Below, in pieces: positions 15,772 through 24,828 of a stretch of 48,982 nucleotides of DNA. The notes under the pieces are model-generated. The model was not told the origin of the DNA. It saw only the letters and a program-made list of their open reading frames with translations, and ran no database searches. The stretch spans positions 1 to 48,982 of the forward strand of contig CAYGSU010000026.1 of the NCBI GenBank assembly GCA_964352715.1. The letters run 5' to 3'. Both the position numbers and the translations under genes were made by a program. Source of the DNA: JAVKBW01 sp964352715. Lineage in GTDB: Bacteria; Pseudomonadota; Alphaproteobacteria; UBA8366; Aestuariispiraceae. Each line of letters opens with the position of its first letter. Position 1 is the first letter of the stretch.

Positions 15772-16332
15772 ATGCCCGGCAACCCGATTCAGGATATTTC
15801 AGCAAATATGAGCACGCTTGATGACCGACGCTATGGTTTTCTGGGGTGGCAGTGCCGCCTTCGGCAGCTTGCAGTGCGGCAACGCGAAGGCCAGCCCAGC
15901 GAGGGCATGGCGCCGACGATTACAGTCAATGGCGAAGAGCTTGGCCGGGCTATCCTGCTGATTCTGAAGAAACCGGAATTCGGTGTGACGGAGGAATTCC
16001 GCCACATGGTTCAGTCGACAAACGACCCACGTGTGACGCGTGAAAAGGGCCTGCGGTTTCTGGCATCCAGCTATTACCAGCGCGCCCGTGAATTTCAGGA
16101 CCTGATGACGGGACTGTTCAGTCCCGACAGCAAGACGGCGACAACGCTGCTTCAGGCAGGGCAGTGCCGCCTGCAGTTCGAACAGTATGAACAGCAGCAT
16201 TCCTTTTCCTGCGATGTTCAGCAGATACATCCCGGCGATTACAGCTACGATGCGACCTTCTGGCACAACAGCCTGTTCAACCCGTCAATGCCGGCCAATC
16301 CATTGATCATCGGGTTCAAGCCGATCTGGTAA
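15772..16332 (+). CDS. protein of unknown function coupled to the nitrilase gene
   Basis: A 186-residue soluble protein without signal peptide or membrane helix. GGAG lies 8 bases before the ATG at 15772, inside the end of the nitrilase gene, so the two are likely co-translated. An ATG at 15808 (MSTLDDRRYGFLGW) is an alternative start. Notable segments: QSTNDPRVTREKGLRFLAS, LLQAGQCRLQFEQYEQ and the C-terminal TFWHNSLFNPSMPANPLI. I cannot assign a family or function. It is convergent with the diguanylate cyclase gene, with 22 bases between their stops. Confidence 0.78.
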   Translation: MPGNPIQDISANMSTLDDRRYGFLGWQCRLRQLAVRQREGQPSEGMAPTITVNGEELGRAILLILKKPEFGVTEEFRHMVQSTNDPRVTREKGLRFLASSYYQRAREFQDLMTGLFSPDSKTATTLLQAGQCRLQFEQYEQQHSFSCDVQQIHPGDYSYDATFWHNSLFNPSMPANPLIIGFKPIW

Positions 16333-16354
16333 GCCGGTCAATTGCCGCAGCAGC

Positions 16355-17263
16355 CTATTCTTCGCTGCAACTCGCCTGGTTGCGGCCTTTCTGCTTGGAC
16401 TGATAGAGCTGCTTGTCAGCCCTTTCCAGAAGCTCGCTCATTGCGTCCGGGCTTTGGGGGACTGCGGTGATCGCCCCGATACTGACCGTCACCACGCCGC
16501 CGACGCTGGATGATTCATGCGGTATGCCCAGATCTTCCACAGAGAATCGAAGGGTCTCGCATATCATTTCAGCACCCTGGATATTACAGTCGGGGAATAC
16601 CCCGACGAATTCTTCACCGCCATACCGCGCGATCATGTCGCCGGGCCGGTTTCTCGGGGCGGCAAGAGCCGCGCCGACAATACGAAGGCAGGCATCGCCC
16701 TTTCCATGCCCGTAGGTGTCGTTGTAGAGCTTGAAGTGATCGATGTCGGCGAGAACCACGGTCAGCGGTTTCTTGTTTCGGTGTGCGCGGCGAACTTCGT
16801 CAGCAAAGTGCAGATCGAACGCCCGGCGGTTCGCAAGGCCTGTCAGGCCGTCATGAAACGCAATGTCTTCCAGGGCGTCGCGGTATCGTTTCAGATCCAG
16901 CTGGTTACGCACCCGTGCTTTCACGATGGCCGGCCTGAACGGTTTGTGAATGTAGTCGATAGCGCCGGCATTCAACCCTTCCTCTTCGCCTTCCTCACCC
17001 AGTGCAGAAACAAAAACGACGGGGATGTTTCGCGTTGAGTCCTGATCCTTGAGCTGTGCGCAAACCGCATACCCGTCCATTCCGGGCATCTTCACATCCA
17101 GCAGAATGAGATCGGGTTGTTGTTCTGTTGCGATTTTTATGGCTTTTTCGCCATCCATCGCAAACACCACGTCACCAAGTTCGCTAACGGATTCCGCAAT
17201 CAGACGGATATTTATCTGCTGGTCGTCAACAACGAGTATCTTTGGGCGGTCTGTTGTCGTCAC
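16355..17263 (-). CDS. response regulator with diguanylate cyclase output
   Basis: A 302-residue protein: receiver domain (about 8-125; VVDDQQINIR, phosphoacceptor in LILLDVKMPGMDGY, Lys in IHKPF) and GGDEF domain (about 140-298). The active site is ARYGGEEFVG, and an RPGD product-inhibition site stands five residues ahead of it, so an active, feedback-controlled cyclic-di-GMP synthase is expected. Translation starts at GTG 17263, with GAGGT upstream. The gene begins 27 bases after the hybrid kinase stop on the same strand, making that kinase its likely phosphodonor through its HPt domain. Confidence 0.94.
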   Translation of the reverse strand: MTTTDRPKILVVDDQQINIRLIAESVSELGDVVFAMDGEKAIKIATEQQPDLILLDVKMPGMDGYAVCAQLKDQDSTRNIPVVFVSALGEEGEEEGLNAGAIDYIHKPFRPAIVKARVRNQLDLKRYRDALEDIAFHDGLTGLANRRAFDLHFADEVRRAHRNKKPLTVVLADIDHFKLYNDTYGHGKGDACLRIVGAALAAPRNRPGDMIARYGGEEFVGVFPDCNIQGAEMICETLRFSVEDLGIPHESSSVGGVVTVSIGAITAVPQSPDAMSELLERADKQLYQSKQKGRNQASCSEE

Positions 17264-17290
17264 GTTTGGACCTCGTTACTGTTGTTCTGA

Positions 17291-20200
17291 CTATTTCGCA
17301 TCGATCTCGACCATTGAGACAAGAATACCCAGCTTTTGTCGTGCCGTCGGAAAATCAAGAGTCTCGATGGCATCCAGTATGTCCTGCAGCTTGGCCACGT
17401 GGCAGCCGTTCAGTGAAGATGCAACATCGTTGGCAATATCTCGGGCATTGAAGCTTTGCTGATCCAGCGCCTGCATCAGTTTTTCACTGTTTGCCCTGAA
17501 CGCATCAATATCAACCGAACCACCGGATTCTGCGGGGGCTTCCTGCTTCTTTTCTGACTGCAGGGCGGCGGTGATGGCTTCAATCGTTCTTTCATTGGCA
17601 TCGGCGAAGGATTGACGCATTCCCGCATCCGGAACTTCGTCGTTCTTCAGACAGGCTTCGATTTTTGCCGCCACTTCTGAAAGCTGATTGGCGCCGATAT
17701 TACCTGCAACGCCTTTAATGTTGTGGGCAAAGCTGGCGGCGGTGTCGAGATCGCCGCTTTCGATCTGCCCCTCCAGACGGGCCCCTGCATCGCTGAACTT
17801 GCCCTTGTAGGTTTGCAGCAGGCTAAGATAGATCGACCGGTCGATGCCCAGTCTGTTGATGCTGCTCTCGATATCCAGACTGGACTGGCTATCGCTCGCA
17901 GCTTCCCCCTCAACGGCCTTGTTATCTGTATCTATACCAATGATATTGATCATTTTTCGAATGAGATTTCCCGCATTTATCGGTTTGGCAATATGGTGCT
18001 CCATTCCTGCCTGACGGCATCGTTCGATATCGTCGGCCTGAGCGTGCGCCGTAAGTGCGATGATCGGCATAGCGCCTGAATCATACACTTTTCTGATCTC
18101 CCGCGATGCTTCAAATCCATCCATCACAGGCATTTGTATGTCCATCAGTACGGCTGAATACCTTTTTGGGTCAAGTGCAACGGCCTCGACGGCTTCTTTG
18201 CCGTTTGAAACAACATCAGCCGTTCCACCCGCTATCTTGAGAATTCCCGTGGTAATCTGCTTGTTGATCTCGTTGTCTTCGGCAATCAGGAAATGGTAGC
18301 CCTTCAGGGCGGACTTTTCGATTTGATAGGGCGCATCGTCCTCGGCCGGTACAATCGATATGTCCGGCGACCGCGCGTCGCTGAACAGGTTGAAAAGCGC
18401 ATTCAGCAACGAGGACGTATTGATAGGTTTGTACAAAATTGTTCGCAAGCCCAGCCGTTCAATGTCAATTGGTGCCGATTGCCGGGCGTAACTGGTCATC
18501 AGGATAATGGCGGGTATGCGGTCGCCCGGTACAACTTCCCTGAGCTTCCGGATCGTAGCCAAACCGTCCATATCAGGCATTTGCCAGTCGATCAGCACCA
18601 CATTGTAGGGCTTTTCACCGGATGCCGGATCGTTCGCCTGGTTGATCTTTTCGATGCAGTCCTTGCCGGAAGAAACGGATTCTATGATCGCGCCGAAAGA
18701 GGAAATCGTTTCAGTCAAAATCTCGCGGGCCGTCTCATTGTCATCGACAATGAGAACCTTGAGAGTGTTCAGTGCGTTCTGAACCAGTTTCGGCTCATTG
18801 CTGTTTTCGGGAATGCCCAGTTTCAATACAAACCTGAAGGTACTGCCGACGCCTTGCTCGCTTTCCACACTTATTTCACCGCCAAATGTTTCGATGATCC
18901 TGCGGCAGATTACCAGCCCAAGACCGGTGCCGCCGAACTGCCGTGTTGTCGAGGCATCTGCCTGGCTGAATGGCTGGAACAGTTGCGCAGTCTGCGCTTC
19001 CGTCATGCCGATTCCGGTATCGGTGACCGACGCGGCGAGGGTTATCGTATTTTTGCTGATATCCTGTATGTCGACCCGGACGATGACTTCACCCGCTTCC
19101 GTAAACTTGATCGCATTGCCCACAAGATTGGTGAAAATCTGAATGACACGCGTCGGGTCGCCAAGCAGGTGCTTCGGAATCCTGGGATCGATTGCAAACA
19201 GAACTTCCAGGTCCTTGTCGTCACCCGACAAATCGACGAAGGATTTAACGGTTTCGATCGCCTCGGTGAGATCAAAGGGTATGTTTTCGAGAACCATCTT
19301 TCCGGCTTCAATTTTCGAGAAGTCCAGAATATCGTCGATCAACGCCAGCAATGCCTGACCGGACCGGTGTATCTTGCGCAGAAAATCGTTCTTCTTGCTT
19401 AGGTCTTCCGTGTTGAGGCTGAGTTGGCTCAACCCGAGAACCGCATTCATCGGGGTTCTGATCTCGTGGCTCATATTGGCCAGAAATTCGCTTTTGGCCT
19501 TGGTGGCGGCTTGTGCGGCGATGGTCGCGGCCTGCAGTTCCTCAAGGTTTCTTTCACGAGAAATTTCCGAGCCGTACCACTGGGCCAGCAATTGCACGAA
19601 AGCCCGGTCACGCTCAGAGAACGGATCGGTCTTGGGCCTGGGCGCTGAAAAATTGATCGTACCGAATGTCTGACCGTCGACGCGGATCGGCGCGCCGATA
19701 TAGGATTCAAGCGCAAAGGTGCTGTAGCACGGATGGTTGTTGATATCGCTCTTTCCGACATTGTGAAACGAGAGAGGTTTGCCCGCATTCAATGTGTGGG
19801 TGCAATACGTGACGCCCAGGTCAAACCGCGTTCCGGGTTCCGGAACGCCAGCCGGGCCGTGAATATGCCGCACATGGTATTCATTCCCGTCGACCTCGCT
19901 GACAATGCCAATATCCAGACCGAAATGCCGGCAACCGAAGCGTAGTAGCTGTTCGACTTTCTCGGCGAAATCCAGGGTGTCGCTGGTCGTGATGTGGTGC
20001 AGTTCTTCAAGCGCTTTCCCGCTCCTCGCCAGTTCCCGGCGCAATTGCCGTTCGGCGGTGATGTCGGCCATCACACCAAAAGAGTATTGATGCTTGCCGT
20101 TTTCGTCATACTCAGCGTCAGAGGAAAGCAGCAGGTCCAGTACCTTGCCGGACTTCGTTACGAGTTGGCATTCCGCTTCCCGGATATAACCAGTTGTGTT

Positions 20201-21610
20201 GAACACCTGCGAAACGAGGGATTCAATGTAGTCGCCTGACGAAGGCGTAAAGAATTCTGTCAGTTTTCGACCGGTGACTTCGCTTTCATCGTAACCTGTA
20301 TGGGAAAGCCAGAAACGACTGACATTCAGGATAACACCCTCTGTATCGACCGATTGCAGCATGATCGGCGTTTCGGCGTAAAGCGTTCTGAAAAATCTTT
20401 CCTGTTCTGCCAGTTTTCGTTCGGCTGCCTTTCTGCCGGCGATATTCTGCACGGTGATGGTGGTTAGCGTGTCACCCAGCACGTTTTGCCGGCTCGCATA
20501 GACCTCGACCGGAATGGTTTCTCCATCGCTGTCGGTGGCGATACATTCGACGGCAGTCAGACTCTGCACCGAATGCCAGCTATCGATATTCGGACCGAAA
20601 TGCAGATTATGATCTGCCAGATCGGGCAACAGGTCGGTGATATTCAGACTGCGTTCGGCAGAACCCAGCAGGCCGTCCGGAGAAAGCAGAAACAGGTCTC
20701 TTGCCTTCGGGTTTGCGGCGATGATACGCCCCTGACCGTTGGCGATCAGCATACCGGTTGGCGCATTTTTGAATATCGATTCCGCCTGTTCCCTTGCGAT
20801 TACCTCGTTTGAACGGGCCTGTTCGATCATCCGGAACTGACGGACCATCGATTGCAGCAAAGGGATGAAGATAAAAACCGCCTCGATAACGATGACGGCA
20901 AGAATAATATACAGAAATATCAGATTAAGCGCGGCGAGCTCATCGATCGACTCTTCCGCATCGATCTCCAGCGCGGTAACAGCGGCATCGAGCTGGTTGG
21001 TCAGAATACCGGGCGCCATGGCGTTGATGGTGTTCAGGAATCTGGCCGCCTCTTCAGACGTGGCATCTTGCGCGCGCAACAGACCTGCCACGTTTGCAAG
21101 GTAGGCATGTAGCAGGATGTCGATGCCATCCTCTTCACGCAGATACAATGCCATAATGCTGTTATGCTGAATGCCGGGTAACCCCATTTCTTCCGAACCC
21201 TGCATCAGCGCATCATGCGATTTTGAGAACAGCGCTGTCAGATCCTGCAGAGACCTCTTCAGTTCCTCCTGTTCTTCCCCGGATGTCTGGCTGTATCTGT
21301 TTGCGGTCAATGTAATCCTGACAGACAGCATTCGTTGCCGTCCCGCCACATTGATAACCCGTGCTGTCTGAGCCTGGTTCGTGATGAGTTGCTGTGACTG
21401 CCAGTGCGATGCGCCCGCCATGCCCGCGATCAGAAGCAGGCTCGCGCCGATAACCCAGAAGAGCGAGGACGGTTTGGAAAGTCCCGAAAACAACCCTTCC
21501 AGCAAGGAGGGTTCATCGGCATTGGTACCAAGTGTTGCGTCGGTGATTCCTGACACACCCGTTTTCGCGCGAGGCTTTGCATGGTTTGGTTCGGGTGAGG
21601 TTTTGTCCAT
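17291..21610 (-). CDS. large membrane hybrid histidine kinase (PilJ-type sensor, PAS-PAS-GAF, two receivers, HPt)
   Basis: A 1439-residue phosphorelay protein. Approximate order: TM1 50-68; periplasmic PilJ/NarX-like sensor 70-225 with NVAGRQRMLSVRITLTANR; TM2 228-250; PAS1 275-400; PAS2 405-525; GAF 545-700; HisKA with His near 715 (NMSHEIRTPMNAVLGLSQLS); HATPase with NLVGNAIKFTEAG, DTGIGM and GGTGLGL; REC1 about 951-1080 (VVLIDWQMPDMDG); REC2 about 1104-1225 (VLMDIQMPVMDG); HPt with His near 1294 (AHNIKGVAGNIG). All relay residues look intact. It is transcribed ahead of the diguanylate cyclase gene, so signalling into cyclic-di-GMP is the probable output. The PilJ-type module often senses small anions or redox ligands; the ligand here is unknown. 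Confidence 0.93.
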   Translation of the reverse strand: MDKTSPEPNHAKPRAKTGVSGITDATLGTNADEPSLLEGLFSGLSKPSSLFWVIGASLLLIAGMAGASHWQSQQLITNQAQTARVINVAGRQRMLSVRITLTANRYSQTSGEEQEELKRSLQDLTALFSKSHDALMQGSEEMGLPGIQHNSIMALYLREEDGIDILLHAYLANVAGLLRAQDATSEEAARFLNTINAMAPGILTNQLDAAVTALEIDAEESIDELAALNLIFLYIILAVIVIEAVFIFIPLLQSMVRQFRMIEQARSNEVIAREQAESIFKNAPTGMLIANGQGRIIAANPKARDLFLLSPDGLLGSAERSLNITDLLPDLADHNLHFGPNIDSWHSVQSLTAVECIATDSDGETIPVEVYASRQNVLGDTLTTITVQNIAGRKAAERKLAEQERFFRTLYAETPIMLQSVDTEGVILNVSRFWLSHTGYDESEVTGRKLTEFFTPSSGDYIESLVSQVFNTTGYIREAECQLVTKSGKVLDLLLSSDAEYDENGKHQYSFGVMADITAERQLRRELARSGKALEELHHITTSDTLDFAEKVEQLLRFGCRHFGLDIGIVSEVDGNEYHVRHIHGPAGVPEPGTRFDLGVTYCTHTLNAGKPLSFHNVGKSDINNHPCYSTFALESYIGAPIRVDGQTFGTINFSAPRPKTDPFSERDRAFVQLLAQWYGSEISRERNLEELQAATIAAQAATKAKSEFLANMSHEIRTPMNAVLGLSQLSLNTEDLSKKNDFLRKIHRSGQALLALIDDILDFSKIEAGKMVLENIPFDLTEAIETVKSFVDLSGDDKDLEVLFAIDPRIPKHLLGDPTRVIQIFTNLVGNAIKFTEAGEVIVRVDIQDISKNTITLAASVTDTGIGMTEAQTAQLFQPFSQADASTTRQFGGTGLGLVICRRIIETFGGEISVESEQGVGSTFRFVLKLGIPENSNEPKLVQNALNTLKVLIVDDNETAREILTETISSFGAIIESVSSGKDCIEKINQANDPASGEKPYNVVLIDWQMPDMDGLATIRKLREVVPGDRIPAIILMTSYARQSAPIDIERLGLRTILYKPINTSSLLNALFNLFSDARSPDISIVPAEDDAPYQIEKSALKGYHFLIAEDNEINKQITTGILKIAGGTADVVSNGKEAVEAVALDPKRYSAVLMDIQMPVMDGFEASREIRKVYDSGAMPIIALTAHAQADDIERCRQAGMEHHIAKPINAGNLIRKMINIIGIDTDNKAVEGEAASDSQSSLDIESSINRLGIDRSIYLSLLQTYKGKFSDAGARLEGQIESGDLDTAASFAHNIKGVAGNIGANQLSEVAAKIEACLKNDEVPDAGMRQSFADANERTIEAITAALQSEKKQEAPAESGGSVDIDAFRANSEKLMQALDQQSFNARDIANDVASSLNGCHVAKLQDILDAIETLDFPTARQKLGILVSMVEIDAK

Positions 21611-21733
21611 GCGTAAAGTTGGTGCTTTCCTGATGTATAAGCGCGACTTGTCGGTATTGCCTAAAAAAATTGTTTGTTAGATATCGTGATCCCAATCATT
21701 ATTGTACCGCAATTGACTACAGGAGAGAAAGTA

Positions 21734-22483
21734 ATGACTGCGCTGGCTTATTCTGCGAAAGCCGATCCCTACTACGAGGAGAGGGTTGATCTGGCTGCCG
21801 TTTTTCGCTGGACCGCCCGGCTGAACATGCATGAGGCCATTGCCAATCACTTTTCACTGGCGGTCTCGCCGGACGGGGCTGAGGTGCTGATCAACCCGGC
21901 CGGCCGACATTTTTCACGGGTGCGCGCCAGTGATCTTTTGCTTCTGAACGTGCGCGACCCCGACCCGGAAATCGTTGCGAAAGTCGACAACACGGCATTG
22001 GCCATTCATGGTGCGATGCATCGGAACGCCCCGCAGGCGCGCTGCGTGCTGCATGTTCATCCGAAATACGCAACGGCGTTCGCCTGCCTGAAAGACCGGT
22101 CGATGCCGCCCATCGACCAGAACACCATGCGCTTTTACAACCGTATCGCCTATGACGACGGGTTTGACGGCATGGGGCTGGGCGACGAGGCGGAACGCCT
22201 GAGCACGACTCTCGGCAACAAGTCGACCCTCTTGATGGGCAATCACGGTGTGATGACGGTTGGCAGGACGGTCGCGGAAGCCTTTGACACCCTGTACTAT
22301 TTTGAAAAATCCTGCGAGACGCTCATCACGGCGCTCAGCAGCGGCCGCGAGCTGGATGTTGTGAGTCACGAAGTGGCGGAAAAGACCGCCAGTCAGTGGG
22401 AAGAGTATTGCGAGAGCCACACGCTTCATCTTGCCGCCATCAAGGAAATCCTGGACGAGGAAGAGCCAGACTACCGGAACTGA
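21734..22483 (+). CDS. class II aldolase/adducin-family protein
   Basis: A 249-residue protein of the fuculose-phosphate aldolase/adducin fold. The start is ATG 21734 with AGGAGA 7 bases upstream. Zn-ligand histidines are seen in VLHVHPKYA and in the GNHGVM motif, with an N-terminal INPAGRHFSRVRASD substrate-phosphate region. Members act as aldolases, epimerases or decarboxylases on phosphosugars or related acids. Here there is no sugar kinase nearby, and the gene is convergent with a PuuB-like oxidoreductase, so the substrate cannot be inferred. Many alphaproteobacterial members of this length occur beside amino-acid or amine catabolic genes. Confidence 0.87.
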   Translation: MTALAYSAKADPYYEERVDLAAVFRWTARLNMHEAIANHFSLAVSPDGAEVLINPAGRHFSRVRASDLLLLNVRDPDPEIVAKVDNTALAIHGAMHRNAPQARCVLHVHPKYATAFACLKDRSMPPIDQNTMRFYNRIAYDDGFDGMGLGDEAERLSTTLGNKSTLLMGNHGVMTVGRTVAEAFDTLYYFEKSCETLITALSSGRELDVVSHEVAEKTASQWEEYCESHTLHLAAIKEILDEEEPDYRN

Positions 22484-22491
22484 CCCTCGGT

Positions 22492-23799
22492 CTACAGACG
22501 GTCCCGCATCGCGTACCACGTCATTGCCAGGATGAGCAGTGGCGTGCGGAATGCCGGCCCGCCGGGAAACCGTGGCGTCGGCAGCTGTTTCATCACATCG
22601 AAACGCTTGGCTGTGCCGTCGACCGCGTCAGCGATGATCGGCCCCGCGCCGGTCGCCATCGCAACGCCGCTGCCCGAAAAGCCGGATGCGCTTATGATGT
22701 TTCCGGTAATCCGTTCGAAATGCGGCAGCCGTTTCATGGTGATGCCAAGCGTGCCGCCCCAGCCGTAGTCGATCCGCGTGTCTGCCAGTTGCGGGTAGAC
22801 TTCCAGCATGTACTTTCGAACGAACGATTTGATGTCAGTGGGAAAGCGGTAGCCGTAACTTTCGCCACCGCCGAACAGCATGCGCTTGTCTGCCGATAAT
22901 CGGAAGTAATTTACAACAAACCGGGAATCAGCAACCGATGCGTCATTGGCGATCAGTGTTTTTGCCAGATCATCGCCCAGCGGTTCGGTGGCGATGACGT
23001 AATTGTTTATCGGCATGACGCGACGAGCAATGGTTCCTTCGAGGTTACCCAGATAGCCATTGCAGGCCATGATCAGGAACCTGGCGCGCACAAGACCGTT
23101 TTCGGTGCGGATGCGTACCGGATCGCCCCGTTCGAATTCGACCACGTGACTGTTGTGAAAAATCTTTGCGCCGACAGATTCTGCAGCCCTGGCCAGACCC
23201 AGAGCGAAATTGAGGGGATGGAGATGCGCAGCCTTGCTATCGTAGGTACCGCCGTAATAATTGTTCGATCCGACAAGCTCGCGGATTTCACCGCTGTCGA
23301 TGAAGCGGATATCCTGAAAATCGTACTCGCGTCTCAGCTTTTCGACATAGTCCCGGGAATGCGCAACGTAGCGTTTGCGGTGATCGGCATGAATAGCCCC
23401 GGATTTCAGGTCGCACGGAATGTCGAACCGCGCCACCAGATCACGCAGCAGTGTATTTGCATCCTGCGCAATGTCCCAGGCAGCATGGGCCAGTTCCTTG
23501 CCGACCAGACTTTCAAGCGAATCCTGATCGATCCGGGGAGAGGCCGCAACCTGACCGCCGTTTCGTCCTGAAGCGCCCCAACCGGCACGATGCGCGTCAA
23601 GCAAAATGACCGAATATCCGCGCTCGGCCAGATGAAGGGCGCTCGACAGGCCGGTAAAGCCGCCGCCGACGATGCAGATATCGGCGTCGTGATCGCCTTC
23701 CAGGCTGGGTCGGTCGATATCGCCAATGGCTGTGGCCGCATAGTATGATGGCGCATGCTGACCCTTGCGATCATTCGAATAGAGCAGGTTGGCTGACAT
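22492..23799 (-). CDS. FAD-dependent amine oxidoreductase, PuuB/OrdL-like
   Basis: A 435-residue DAO-family flavoprotein. The Rossmann motif is CIVGGGFTGLSSALHLAERG (about 43-62), followed by LLDAHRAGWGASGRNGGQ, characteristic of gamma-glutamylputrescine oxidase (PuuB) and OrdL proteins; a C-terminal segment SASGFSGSGVAMATGAG completes the FAD site. PuuB oxidises gamma-glutamylated diamines to aldehydes, the step after a PuuA-type GS-like ligase, and several such ligases are encoded in this window although none directly adjoins. It is divergent from the carbamoyl-hydrolase gene. Substrate assignment is inference; other secondary amines are possible. Confidence 0.83.
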   Translation of the reverse strand: MSANLLYSNDRKGQHAPSYYAATAIGDIDRPSLEGDHDADICIVGGGFTGLSSALHLAERGYSVILLDAHRAGWGASGRNGGQVAASPRIDQDSLESLVGKELAHAAWDIAQDANTLLRDLVARFDIPCDLKSGAIHADHRKRYVAHSRDYVEKLRREYDFQDIRFIDSGEIRELVGSNNYYGGTYDSKAAHLHPLNFALGLARAAESVGAKIFHNSHVVEFERGDPVRIRTENGLVRARFLIMACNGYLGNLEGTIARRVMPINNYVIATEPLGDDLAKTLIANDASVADSRFVVNYFRLSADKRMLFGGGESYGYRFPTDIKSFVRKYMLEVYPQLADTRIDYGWGGTLGITMKRLPHFERITGNIISASGFSGSGVAMATGAGPIIADAVDGTAKRFDVMKQLPTPRFPGGPAFRTPLLILAMTWYAMRDRL

Positions 23800-23895
23800 T
23801 TTTGTTCCGGTTCTGCCGGTCTATGTTCAAACTTTTTTATCGGGCCGGGACATTGTACCAAGGCTGAGGTGAACCGACAAAGAAGGAATTGCGGA

Positions 23896-24825
23896 ATGGC
23901 GAGAAGGCTGAAGGTCGCGGCGGCGCAGATGGGGCCGATTGCAAGATCGGAAACCCGTCAGCAGGCGGTTGCCCGTCTGATTGAAATGATGCGGGAAGCG
24001 TCTGCGTGGGGGTGCCGGCTTGTGATCTTTCCCGAACTTGCCCTGACGACATTTTTTCCGCGCTGGGTGTTTGATGACGAGGCGGAGCGGGACGCATGGT
24101 TCGAATCCGAAATGCCCGGGCCGGAAACGCAACCCCTGTTCGACGAAGCCGTCCGGCTGGGGCTCGGGTTCCATCTCGGCTATGCCGAGCTGGCGCATCA
24201 GGATGGCCGGAAACGGTACTTCAATACAGCCATTCTGGTCGATCCGACCGGCCGAATCATCGGAAAGTACCGGAAAATCCACATCCCCGGCCATCATGAC
24301 GTGATGGACCGGCCGGGGCAGCATCTCGAAAAGCGCTATTTCGAGGTTGGCGATCTGGGGTTCCGCACGTTCGAAGGGTTTGGCACCAAAACCGGCCTGT
24401 GTATCTGCAACGATCGCCGATGGCCGGAAACCTGGCGGGTTCTGGGCCTGAAGGGTGCGGAACTGGTGCTCTGTGGTTACAATTCACCGGTCGGGTTGGG
24501 TGATCCGTTCGAGCTGGATGCGCTGGAACCGTTCCACAACCATCTGGTTTTCCAGTCCGGCTGCTACCAGAACGCCACCTGGGCGGTCGGGGTCGCCAAG
24601 GCCGGTTGCGAGGAAGGCTTCAACATGATCGGTCAAAGCGCGATATTCGCACCGTCCGGCGAAATCGTGGCGCAATGCACGACGATGGAAGACGAGGTGA
24701 TCGTGCATGACTGCGACCTCGATCTGGCGGCTGAATACCAGCGTGATATCTTCAATTTTGCGGCCCACAGAAGGCCGGAACACTACACGATCATCACAAA
24801 CCCCAACCCGGCAGGCGACAGGTAG
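23896..24825 (+). CDS. N-carbamoyl-D-amino-acid hydrolase-like amidohydrolase
   Basis: A 309-residue nitrilase-superfamily enzyme. The start is ATG 23896 with GAAGGA 8 bases upstream; GTG 23869 would add nine residues. Motifs follow the D-carbamoylase family closely: FPELALTTFFPRW with the catalytic Glu, GKYRKIHIPGH with the Lys, and CICNDRRWPETWRVLGLKGA with the Cys; HLEKRYFE and HIFNF-like DIFNFAAHRRPEHY are also family landmarks. It would cleave N-carbamoyl amino acids to the amino acid, CO2 and ammonia. The hydantoinase gene starts 3 bases after its stop, so the two form the classical two-step ring-opening and decarbamoylation pair. Stereospecificity cannot be read from sequence. Confidence 0.9.
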   Translation: MARRLKVAAAQMGPIARSETRQQAVARLIEMMREASAWGCRLVIFPELALTTFFPRWVFDDEAERDAWFESEMPGPETQPLFDEAVRLGLGFHLGYAELAHQDGRKRYFNTAILVDPTGRIIGKYRKIHIPGHHDVMDRPGQHLEKRYFEVGDLGFRTFEGFGTKTGLCICNDRRWPETWRVLGLKGAELVLCGYNSPVGLGDPFELDALEPFHNHLVFQSGCYQNATWAVGVAKAGCEEGFNMIGQSAIFAPSGEIVAQCTTMEDEVIVHDCDLDLAAEYQRDIFNFAAHRRPEHYTIITNPNPAGDR

Positions 24826-24828
24826 ATC

